Source: CAVPDG01 sp963702535 (GTDB taxonomy: Bacteria; Chloroflexota; Anaerolineae; Anaerolineales; UBA4823). From it: DNA of 64,000 nucleotides. Of the stretch, positions 17,291 to 24,419 are shown piece after piece. Each line of letters starts with the position of its first letter. The stretch's first letter is position 1. The position numbers and the translations under genes are program-made. A model generated the notes under the pieces. It saw nothing but the letters and a program-made list of their open reading frames with translations, was not told the DNA's origin and searched no databases. The stretch lies in the NCBI GenBank assembly GCA_963702535.1, contig CAVPDG010000007.1, positions 351,005-415,004 of the forward strand, read 5' to 3'.

Positions 17291-18704
17291 TTAGCGTGCG
17301 AGGCGGTTGGCGGAATAAGCATCCAGAGCGCGCTGGCGCGCCCAGGCGTGCTCGACGATGGGGTGGGGGTAATCCGCCCCAACCCGGCAGCCGGCGGCTG
17401 ATTGGGCGGCGAGGGGCATCGTCCAGGGCTCATGGATGAACTCATCGCTCACCTGCGCCAGCTCGGGCACCCAGCGGCGGATGAACGCGCCGTGCGGATC
17501 GAATTTTTTGCTCTGCAGGATGGGGTTGAAGATGCGGAAGTAAGGAGCGGCGTCTGTGCCAACGCCGGCGCTCCACTGCCAGCCGCCGTTGTTAGAGGCG
17601 GGGTCGCCATCCAGGAGGTGCTGCATGAAGTGCTGCTCCCCCCAGCGCCAGTGGATGAGCAGGTGCTTGGTGAGAAACGAGGCGACGATCATGCGCCCGC
17701 GGTTGTGCATCCAGCCCGTGGCGAGCAACTGGCGCATGGAAGCATCGACGATGGGGTAACCGGTGCGCCCGTCGCGCCACGCCTGGAGCGCCTGGGCGTC
17801 ATCCTGCCAGCGCACCGGCTGCGGGCGGAAATCTCGGCGCAGGACGTGCGGGAAGTGGTAGAGGATGTGCAGGTAGAAATCGCGCCAGACCAGCTCGTTC
17901 AACCAGGTTTGGGCGCCGTGGCGGGCGGCGGGAGCGGGGGGAAATCCAACGCTTGCTGCGCAGCGTGAGCGACACGGCGCGGGGAGAGCATGCCGAAGCG
18001 CAGGTAGGGGGAGAGGCGGGAGGTGCCGTCCAGGTCGAGGCGGTCGCGTTGCTCTGCGTAGGCGTAAACGGCTGCGCCGGCGCCGGAGGTGAAATCCTGC
18101 AGGCGCTGCAGGGCGGCGCTCTCACCGGGAGGGAAGAGCGGAGAGAAGGATGCGGTGGAGCAAATCCGGCAAGGGCAGGCTGGCGAGACCTGCGGGGGCG
18201 GGGATGGCGGTGGGCGGCGGTAGCAAGCCGGCGCCGGGTGAGTACAGCGCTTGCCAGGTGCGGCTGAATGGGGTGAAGACGGTGTACGGGCTGCCATCGG
18301 GCTTGAGCACCGCGCTCGGGCGGCAAGATGGCTGAGCTGCCCACGAGCTGGAGGGGAAGCTCGGCGGCGATGCGGGCATCGCGGCGGCGGGCGTAGGGCG
18401 AGCCGTCCGCTTCGGCGAAGATGCTGCCGGCAACGCCCTCGCCGAGCATGCCCGCGAGCACGGCGTACGGATCGCCGGCGCGCAGGATCAGGCGGCTGCC
18501 GTGCTGGCGCAGGGTGCGGTCCAGCTCCTGCAAGCCGGCAAAAAGGAATTCGCGGCGGTTCTCGCCCAGGTTTGGGGAAGCCAGGAGATGCTCATCGAGG
18601 ATGAAGAGCGGGATGACCTGCCGAGCGGCGTGCAGGGCGGCGGAAAGCGCCGGATTATCGTCCAGGCGCAGGTCGCGGCGGATCCACCAGATGGCGGCGG
18701 GCAT
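17291..18704 (-). CDS. phrB: Deoxyribodipyrimidine photolyase, frameshifted
   Basis: About 470 aa over several frames with breaks near 18320, 18170 and 17930. N-terminal photolyase alpha/beta domain: AAIWWIRRDLRLDDNPALSAAL, LFILDEHLLASPNLG. FAD-binding domain: YAEQRDRLDLDGTSRLSPYLRFG, NELVWRDFYLHILYHFP, TGYPIVDASMRQLLATGWMHNRGRM and FLTKHLLIHWRWGE, GDPASNNGGWQWSAGVGTDAAPYFRIFNP. These are the classical class I CPD photolyase signatures, including the Trp-rich FAD pocket. Repairs UV dimers using blue light. It begins one base after the CrtI-like gene stop, as the fourth gene of the light-associated operon behind the CarH-type operator. Confidence 0.9.
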
Positions 18705-18705
18705 A

Positions 18706-20268
18706 TCAGGCGTCCTCCACGCCGGGAGTAAAATCGCCAGCGCCGGGCAGGTGGGCACCCTGCGCCTGGGGTTGGCGCCCGAGCTGGCGCAGGATATCAC
18801 TCGCCACGCGCAGCCCGCCCAGGGCGACAGCCGCGGTGGACTGACCGGGGAAGATGCTATCGCCCACCAGCCACAGGTGAGGCGAGAGGCGCGGTCCGCG
18901 CGTGCGCAGCAGGTTGGTTTGCGGGAAACCGCCCACCCAGCCGAGATGGCGGCGGGTGAAATGGTTAAACGTGACCGGGGTGCCGGGCAGGATAAGGCGA
19001 GCGGCGTCTCGCACGCCGGGCAGGGCAATCTCGGCGTTCTGTAGCAGGCGATCCGCGTACTCCTGCTTGCGGGTCTCATAGGCACTTGGATCAGAGCGGT
19101 GGAGCTGCCACCAGGGATCGAGGCGGGTGTGCGTGCTGAGGGTGAGGGCGCGCTTGCCCGCCGGGGCGCGAGCGGAATCCCAGGCGGGGCTGATGGAGAT
19201 GAAGACGGAATTGCCCTCGCCCAGCGGCTGGCGGGCTACCACCTGGTGGTGCAGGGATTCTTGTTCAGGCAGCAGGGAATCATCGACACCCAGGTAGAGC
19301 ATGAAAGCGCCCCAGGCGCCCGAAGGGAGCGGGGGCAGGGGTGGTCCGGGATGCGGCAGCAAGCGCTGCAGGTCCCAGGGAGTGAGGTTGGCGATAACCA
19401 GCGAAGCGGGGAAGGTCTCGCCGCGCCGGGTGAGCACTGCAGTGGGGCGACCGCCCTGGAAGAGGATGTGCGTGACCTCCTGGCGGAAGAGGACGCGCCC
19501 GCCGTGCTCTCGGATCGCCGCCACCAACGCCTGGGCGATGGCGCCGATGCCGCCTTCCAGGTGGGCGACGCCGCGGCGGGGCAGGTCCAGGGCGGCGGCG
19601 GCGTACAGGGCGTTGGCGTGCTGGCTGGTGGCTTGAGCGGAGATGAGCAATTGGGCGTCGATGAACTGCTGCAGGTGTGGCGGAGCGTCGCGCAGGTGGG
19701 AAGCCAGCGGCCGAAAGGCATCCTGGAGTAAGATTGGGAGCTGAGAGAGGCGCGTATCGCGGGAGAGCCAGGCAAGCCCCTGGCGGGTGAGGGCTGCGAG
19801 CTGGGCGGGCGTCTGAGGGGGCCAATCGGGCGAGCGCAGGGCGAGGCGCCAGAGGGCATCAGCGGCGGACTCCTGCCAGCGCCAGAAATCGAGCGAGGCC
19901 TCGCCGAAAGCGGAACGGTACTCGGAATAGCGGCGCTCGCCGGCGTAGCGCTCCACTTGCAAGCCGCCGGGAAGGTGGACGGTCATGGCGAGCTCCGCCG
20001 GGCGCAAGCGCCAGGGCGGCAAGCCCGCCTGTTCGGCGAGAAGCTCCATGGGACCGCCGGGGTAGAAGCCGCCGGCCAGGGTGGCGCCGGCGTCGAAGCG
20101 GAAGCCCTGGTGGTAAAAGGTTCCGGCGCAACCGCCGGGGTACACGTGTGCTTCCAGGACGGTGACATCCAGCCCGTGGCGCGCCAGCACAGCCGCGGCA
20201 GCCAGCCCGCCGACTCCCGCGCCGATGACGACGATTTTAGCGGGCGGATTGCTGGGACGAGCCGGCAT
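18706..20268 (-). CDS. CrtI-like FAD-dependent amine oxidase/phytoene desaturase-family protein
   Basis: 520 aa, intact. N-terminal dinucleotide-binding motif IVVIGAGVGGLAAAAVLARHGLDVTVLEAH...GG, substrate-domain start GFRFDAGATLAGGFYPGG, and C-terminal FAD motif HLWLVGDSIFPGQSTAAVALGGLRVA. This is the carotenoid desaturase/isomerase superfamily; a true phytoene desaturase usually sits with crtB, which is absent here, so the substrate is open. Its start overlaps the SRPBCC gene by 32 nt and its stop lies 1 nt from the photolyase start: a tightly packed operon under the CarH-type operator. Confidence 0.85.
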   Translation of the reverse strand: MPARPSNPPAKIVVIGAGVGGLAAAAVLARHGLDVTVLEAHVYPGGCAGTFYHQGFRFDAGATLAGGFYPGGPMELLAEQAGLPPWRLRPAELAMTVHLPGGLQVERYAGERRYSEYRSAFGEASLDFWRWQESAADALWRLALRSPDWPPQTPAQLAALTRQGLAWLSRDTRLSQLPILLQDAFRPLASHLRDAPPHLQQFIDAQLLISAQATSQHANALYAAAALDLPRRGVAHLEGGIGAIAQALVAAIREHGGRVLFRQEVTHILFQGGRPTAVLTRRGETFPASLVIANLTPWDLQRLLPHPGPPLPPLPSGAWGAFMLYLGVDDSLLPEQESLHHQVVARQPLGEGNSVFISISPAWDSARAPAGKRALTLSTHTRLDPWWQLHRSDPSAYETRKQEYADRLLQNAEIALPGVRDAARLILPGTPVTFNHFTRRHLGWVGGFPQTNLLRTRGPRLSPHLWLVGDSIFPGQSTAAVALGGLRVASDILRQLGRQPQAQGAHLPGAGDFTPGVEDA

Positions 20269-20716
20269 GAGACGCTCCGGAGCTGAGCAGCTTGCGGGTC
20301 TTCCAGCCGCGGTAGGCGAAGAGCAGGGGCATGCCCAGCCACATGCTGGCGCCTACCAGCCACCCAAAGGGGTTGGATTTCAGATGAGCGGTGACCTGGT
20401 CCTGGACCAGGACGCCCCCGTCCGGCAGGGCGGTGAAAGTGTGGCGGTGCTCCCAGGCGGCGAAGGGACCGGCAAGCTGGCGGTCGATGAAGCCGGAAGG
20501 GGGATCGCTAACAATCTGGGCGGTCCAATGCAGCGGCAAGGGACCGAGCCACAGGGTGAAGCGCATCACGTCGCCATCGGCAAGCACGGGCGGCGCCTGG
20601 TGGATGCGGGCGATGATGGGCGGGGGCGTGATGGCTGCCATGCTGCTGGAGCGGGCATGGAAGTCGATCACGGCAGAGAGCGGAGCCTGTACGGTAAAGG
20701 CGTGGGTATAGCGCAT
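20237..20716 (-). CDS. SRPBCC-family ligand-binding protein
   Basis: 159 aa. The START/SRPBCC pattern is visible: initial strand YTHAFTVQAPLSAVIDFHAR, helix with pocket residues, then RFTLWLGPLPLHWTAQIV, FIDRQLAGPFAAWEHRHTFTAL and the long C-terminal helix near FGWLVGASMWLGMPLLFAYRGWKTRKLL. The sequence HRHTF..LPDGGVLVQDQV is typical of the SRPBCC group found beside LitR/CarH regulators and epimerases. Starts 10 nt after the epimerase stop. Likely binds a hydrophobic small molecule. Confidence 0.8.
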   Translation of the reverse strand: MRYTHAFTVQAPLSAVIDFHARSSSMAAITPPPIIARIHQAPPVLADGDVMRFTLWLGPLPLHWTAQIVSDPPSGFIDRQLAGPFAAWEHRHTFTALPDGGVLVQDQVTAHLKSNPFGWLVGASMWLGMPLLFAYRGWKTRKLLSSGASHAGSSQQSAR

Positions 20717-20726
20717 CGTAGCCTGC

Positions 20727-21672
20727 CTATGATTTCTTCAGGACGCCAGCGATGGCGGTTTCTGCAGTGGGGTAATCGAAGGTAAATCCCATCTCCTGCA
20801 GCCGTTTGGGCGCCTGGCGGGTGCTGACGAGCAGGATGACGGCTTTGGCGCCGAAGAGCAGCTTGAGGGCAAAAGCCGGAACAGGGAACCAGGAAGGGCG
20901 CCCCATGACCTTGCCCAGCGCCTTGCTGAACTCGGCGTTGGTGGTAGCCTGCGGGGCGACGATGTTGAATGCCCCGCTCGCCTGAGGATTGTCGACGAGG
21001 AAGCGGATGGCTTTGACCTGATCCTGGATGTGGATCCAGGAGAACCATTGCTTACCGCCGCCCAGAGGACCGCCAACGAAGAGCTTGAAGGGCAGGATCA
21101 TAAAGGGGAAGGCGCCGCCCGCCAGGCTCATGACGACGCCCGGGGCTGCGCAGGATGACACGGCGCACGCCAAGCTTATCCAGGGGGCGGTGCTGGCTTC
21201 CCAGGCGGTGCAGATGTGCGCCAGGAAGTCATCGCCGGGAGCGGTCTCCTCGGTGAGCAGCTCATCGCCGCGCGAGCCGTAATAGCCAACCGCAGATGCC
21301 TGGACGAATACAGCTGGCTTAACCTGGGCAATTCTGGATGGCTGCGAGCATGGCATGACCGGCGTCCACGCGGCTGGTGAGCAGGCGACCGCGGCGCTCG
21401 GAGGTCCAGCGCTTGAAAATGAGGGCGGTGAAGAACTCGCCGGCGATGCTCTCGCCCGCCAGGTTGATGACGGCGCCGGCGCCATCGACGAGATGACCCC
21501 AACCCTCGGCAGTTCGCCCATCCCAGGCGACCGCCTGCACACCGCTGGGTAGCTGCGCGGCGTGCGCCTGGGGATCCCGGCTGAGGATAACCACCTGATG
21601 CCCATCCTGGGCAAAGCTGGCAGCCAGGGCGCTGCCGATTAGACCTGTTCCACCGCTGATGATCACGCGCAT
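20727..21672 (-). CDS. TIGR01777/YfcH-type NAD-dependent epimerase, frameshifted
   Basis: About 314 aa. N-terminal MRVIISGGTGLIGSALAASFAQDGHQVVILSR (GGxGxIG nucleotide motif) and the family hallmarks VINLAGESIAG, SRVDAGHAML, SAVGYYGSRGDELLTEETAPG, PGVVMSLAGGAFPFMILPFK and WIHIQDQVKAIRFLVD identify the TIGR01777 (YfcH/SulA-like) family of atypical SDRs. The frame breaks near 21330, and a compensating pair of shifts near 21185 and 21145 scrambles about 15 residues, where LDKLGVRRVILRS is read in the alternative frame. First gene of the minus-strand light-associated operon, transcribed from the promoter at 21732-21704. Confidence 0.85.
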
Positions 21673-21703
21673 ATGAACCTCCTGATGTTATCCATCGCAG
21701 ATG

Positions 21704-21732
21704 ATTGTACCCGCATTAGACCCATATGTCAA
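21704..21732 (-). promoter_or_regulatory. Promoter of the epimerase-SRPBCC-crtI-like-phr operon
   Basis: On the minus strand TTGACA (21732-21727), 17 nt, TACAAT (21709-21704). The -35 box is contained in the last of three 11-bp repeats, so a repressor bound there would exclude RNA polymerase. Confidence 0.75.
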
Positions 21733-21757
21733 GATATTGTCTAGTAATTGTATATAA
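21725..21757 (-). promoter_or_regulatory. CarH-type operator: three tandem 11-bp direct repeats
   Basis: On the minus strand three contiguous 11-mers read TTATATACAAT, TACTAGACAAT and ATCTTGACATA. All have T at position 4 and ACA at 7-9. Tandem direct repeats about one helical turn apart fit a tetrameric CarH-type repressor whose MerR domains bind head-to-tail; this is known for Thermus CarH and inferred here. Confidence 0.65.
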
Positions 21758-21760
21758 ACC

Positions 21761-21789
21761 TTGACAAATACTGTAATCGCAGCTATACT
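21761..21789 (+). promoter_or_regulatory. Promoter of the CarH-like regulator gene
   Basis: TTGACA (21761-21766), 17 nt, TATACT (21784-21789), divergent from the operon promoter. Its first 15 bases TTGACAAATACTGTA are identical to the minus-strand promoter core of the DUF4397-like gene. Confidence 0.75.
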
Positions 21790-21824
21790 ATTTCTACCTG
21801 AGAACGGGATTGTAAAAAAAAGAA

Positions 21825-22844
21825 ATGAGGATGCAAAGCGAGGTTGTGATGAGCATATTGCCCATACCTGAAATTGAAACTGGAAATGAGGAGCCACTCT
21901 ACAATATTGGAGTGGTAGCCAGGATGACGGGGATATCCATGGCAACCTTGCGCGCCTGGGAGCGGCGATATGACTTCCCGTCTGCCAAGCGGACGATGGG
22001 AGGTCACCGGCTGTACTCCGAGAAGGACATCATGCAGCTCCGCTGGGTGCGAGACCGGATCGAGGAAGGAATGCAGACCGCCCAGTCGATCAACGCCCTG
22101 CGCCACCAGGAGCAGACCGGACACCTGGTGTACACGCAGCTCGATGCGCTGCCGAATCTGAGCGGCGAGCGGGAGGGCATCAAGCCGGGTGAGAAGCGCA
22201 GCTACCTGGAAGCGCAGCAATCCCGGCTGTACGATGCGTTGGTGCGCCATGACAGCGGGCGGGCGGATGATGTGCTGAGCGACACGCTGGCGGTCGTGCC
22301 GCCCGAGGACGTGATCCTGGGGATGGTAGCGCCGGTGATCAACCACATCGGCGAAGGCTGGGAAGCGGGGACGATCTCGATCGGCACGGAGCATTTTGGC
22401 ACGAACTACCTGCGCCAGCGGCTGCTGATGTGGATGCTGAGCGGTCCGCCGGCGCACAAAGTGCCGCCGGTGGTGCTGGCGTGCGCGCCGGGCGAATGGC
22501 ACGAGGGCAGCCTGCTGATCATGGGGGCGCTGCTGCGCCGCCGGCGCTGGCCCGTGGCGTACCTGGGACAGTCGGTGCCGCTGCCCGACCTGGCGCTGTT
22601 TGTGAAGGATATCAAGCCAGCGATCGTGGTGATGGTGGCGATGACAGAGAGCAGCGCCGTGGAATTGGCGAGCTGGACGGAATGGATGCCCGAGGCGGCG
22701 CAGACCGGCAAGCCGGTGATGGCTTACGGCGGCAGGATTTTCGTCGAGGAGCCGGTCTGGCGAGCGAAGATGCCCGGCATCTACCTGGGGAGCAATTTCG
22801 AAGACGGGCTGAATACGGTGGAGAGGCTGGCGCGCATGGCGTGA
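21825..22844 (+). CDS. CarH/LitR-like B12-binding MerR-family photoreceptor repressor
   Basis: 339 aa. MerR helix-turn-helix (about 25-95: YNIGVVARMTGISMATLRAWERRYDFPSAKR, GGHRLYSEKDI), a four-helix bundle with the Wx9EH signature (W179...E189-H190) and a Rossmann cobalamin-binding domain with CAPGEWHEGSLL, where His226 should be the lower cobalt ligand, and VAYLGQSVPLPDL. In Thermus CarH the residue after the Trp is His132, the light-state upper ligand; here it is Glu180. The usual ExHxxG motif reads E-W-H-E-G-S. Expected to repress in the dark with adenosylcobalamin and release DNA in light. A start at 21849 (AGCGAGG 5 nt upstream) is an alternative. Confidence 0.88.
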   Translation: MRMQSEVVMSILPIPEIETGNEEPLYNIGVVARMTGISMATLRAWERRYDFPSAKRTMGGHRLYSEKDIMQLRWVRDRIEEGMQTAQSINALRHQEQTGHLVYTQLDALPNLSGEREGIKPGEKRSYLEAQQSRLYDALVRHDSGRADDVLSDTLAVVPPEDVILGMVAPVINHIGEGWEAGTISIGTEHFGTNYLRQRLLMWMLSGPPAHKVPPVVLACAPGEWHEGSLLIMGALLRRRRWPVAYLGQSVPLPDLALFVKDIKPAIVVMVAMTESSAVELASWTEWMPEAAQTGKPVMAYGGRIFVEEPVWRAKMPGIYLGSNFEDGLNTVERLARMA

Positions 22845-22883
22845 AGGCGCCAGCAATGGAATAAAATCCTGCTCAATCCGATC

Positions 22884-22914
22884 GACACCCGATTTCTGCA
22901 CGAAATCGGGTGTC
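22884..22914 (+). terminator. Hairpin after the CarH-like gene
   Basis: A perfect 13-bp stem with a 5-nt loop (core CCCGATTTC...GAAATCGGG), 40 nt after the stop codon. It lacks a good U tract on the plus strand. It shares its core with the neighbouring hairpin at 22928. Confidence 0.6.
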
Positions 22915-22927
22915 TGTTCAGCAAAGA

Positions 22928-22960
22928 AGATCCCCGATTTCACGTAGAAATCGGGGATCT
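22928..22960 (-). terminator. Terminator of the class II aldolase gene
   Basis: A perfect 14-bp stem with a 5-nt loop, followed on the minus strand by TCTTTGCTG, 12 nt after the aldolase stop codon. Its core is the same CCCGATTTC / GAAATCGGG as in the adjacent hairpin, a duplicated terminator between convergent genes. Confidence 0.7.
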
Positions 22961-22972
22961 GGTATAGCGGGA

Positions 22973-23551
22973 TCAGGTGCGCGTGGCGAAATAGGCGATG
23001 GTCGCCAGCTCTTCGATGAGATCGGCCTGGTTGTATGCGGCGGTGAGGTCGCTGCCCAGGGCGATGAGTCCATGCTGAGCCAGGAGCAGGCAGCGGCACT
23101 GTAGATTGAGGCGCACGGCATTCGCCACGTTCTGGCGCAGCTCTTCGCTGCCAGAAGGGGCGAAAGGAACCAGGGGGATCGGCGGCTGCTTGAAGGCGGC
23201 GTCGGTGAGCATGGGGATATCGCGCTGCTGTACGGCATAGGCGGTGGCGTGCGGCGGGTGGACGTGCATGACGGCGCCGACATCCGGGCGCAATCGCAAA
23301 ATGTCCATATGAAATTTGTATTCTTTTGAGGGGATAAGCCCCGGGATGGGTTGCCATTCACCGCTCTCGATATCGACGACGAGCAGGTTGTCTGAGGTCG
23401 TATCCTCGAGGGAAAGCCCGGAGGCGGTGATGAGCATCCTGCCGCCGGGCAGGCGGGCGCTGACGTTGCCGCCGGTGCCGCCGACCAGCCGGCGCTGGTA
23501 AGCGCGGCGGGAAAGTGAGACGATCTGCTGGCGAAGCTGTTCTTCAGTCAT
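22973..23551 (-). CDS. Class II aldolase/adducin-family protein
   Basis: 192 aa, the usual length for fuculose/ribulose-phosphate aldolase-type enzymes. Signatures: GGTGGNVSARLPGGRMLITASGLSLE, the metal-binding region VGAVMHVHPPHATAYA (HxH), and the C-terminal third His in LLLAQHGLIALG. The expected acidic catalytic residue lies in SKEYKFHMDILR. Zn-dependent retro-aldol cleavage of a sugar phosphate is the likely activity; methylthioribulose-phosphate dehydratase is a relative that cannot be excluded. Monocistronic; ATG at 23551. Confidence 0.85.
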   Translation of the reverse strand: MTEEQLRQQIVSLSRRAYQRRLVGGTGGNVSARLPGGRMLITASGLSLEDTTSDNLLVVDIESGEWQPIPGLIPSKEYKFHMDILRLRPDVGAVMHVHPPHATAYAVQQRDIPMLTDAAFKQPPIPLVPFAPSGSEELRQNVANAVRLNLQCRCLLLAQHGLIALGSDLTAAYNQADLIEELATIAYFATRT

Positions 23552-23866
23552 GGGGCGATTCCTTCAAGCAGGTTCGGAGAGAATTTTGATAATTCTATCA
23601 TCAGTGGTGGGGGATATGGCGCCTCACGGAGCCATTGGGTGAATGCCGGCTCCTGAATGTGGCAGGAGATGAACCGGGCGAATCCGGCAGATTGCACGGG
23701 AATGGGCAGCCAAATGGGGATAACGATGGTATAATTATATAGAAGGTAATTGCCAGGAAGTACTTTCTGAAAGTTATCAGATACCGGCTTCAGGCGTGTA
23801 TGCCTGGAGCCTTTTTAATTTTTGCGCCTCGCCCGTGCTTTTTGTGCCGCACAGAAAGGAATCCCG
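23552..23866 (+). other. Gene-free leader region upstream of carD
   Basis: 315 nt between divergent genes. TATAAT at about 23733 could start a transcript that would meet the strong terminator at 23786 after about 45 nt, well before the carD start at 23867. No ORF or known riboswitch motif is recognised; an attenuator or a short independent RNA is possible. Confidence 0.35.
23786..23823 (+). terminator. Strong intrinsic terminator inside the carD leader
   Basis: GGCTTCAGGC, 6-nt loop, GCCTGGAGCC (10 bp with one G-U pair) followed directly by TTTTTAATTTTT. No plus-strand gene precedes it, so it either ends a short RNA or works as a transcription attenuator of carD, 43 nt before the start codon. 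Confidence 0.75.
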
Positions 23867-24352
23867 ATGTTCGAAGTAGGCGATAGAGTCATCCATTGGA
23901 CCTATGGACCTGGTAGGATCCTCCAGGTCGAGGAGAAGCAGATCGCCAGCGAGACCCTGCCGTATTATAAGGTACAGGTCAACGACCTGACGATCTGGGT
24001 GCCGCTGAAAGAGGAAGAGAAACAGCGCCTGCGCAACCCGACGCCAGCCCGAGAATTCAAGAAACTTATCAAGATCCTGGGCGGCGGGGGCGAGCCGCTG
24101 GCGGAAGACCGCCTGAAACGCAAGGCAGAGCTGCTCGGGCGGCTGCAAGAGGGGAAGATCGAGGCGATGTGCAAGGTGATCCGCGACCTGGTGTGTTACG
24201 CCCGGCTGAAGAAGCTGAGCGAGAGCGATACGGCGATCCTGGAGCGGGCGGAGAAATTCTTGCTGGACGAGTGGGTGATCTCGTTGAACACCACTCCGGC
24301 AGACGCACGGGAATCGATGAGCAAGCTGCTGGCAGATGGCCAGGCAGTCTGA
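23867..24352 (+). CDS. carD: CarD/CdnL-family transcription regulator
   Basis: 161 aa. The N-terminal RNA-polymerase-interacting domain reads MFEVGDRVIHWTYGPGRILQVEEKQI...YYKVQVNDLTIWVPL, equivalent to the VGDxVVYPxHGVG module of CarD/CdnL/TRCF proteins. The helical C-terminal domain (about 60-161: GGEPLAEDRLKRKAELLGRL, LKKLSESDTAILERAEKFL) matches the DNA-contacting CarD domain. Start at 23867 follows AAAGGAAT; an upstream in-frame ATG overlaps the terminator and is rejected. Expected to bind the polymerase beta subunit and stabilise open complexes. Confidence 0.85.
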   Translation: MFEVGDRVIHWTYGPGRILQVEEKQIASETLPYYKVQVNDLTIWVPLKEEEKQRLRNPTPAREFKKLIKILGGGGEPLAEDRLKRKAELLGRLQEGKIEAMCKVIRDLVCYARLKKLSESDTAILERAEKFLLDEWVISLNTTPADARESMSKLLADGQAV

Positions 24353-24372
24353 AGATAACTGATAAAATGAAA

Positions 24373-24406
24373 ATCCGCCCGGCGCACAACCGGGCGGATG
24401 TTTTTT
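24373..24406. terminator. Bidirectional terminator between carD and the nuclease gene
   Basis: ATCCGCCCGG, 7-nt loop, CCGGGCGGAT followed by GTTTTTT on the plus strand; the minus strand reads TTTTCATTTTA after the same stem. It serves both convergent genes. Confidence 0.9.
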
Positions 24407-24419
24407 AAGTGGTGTTCGC

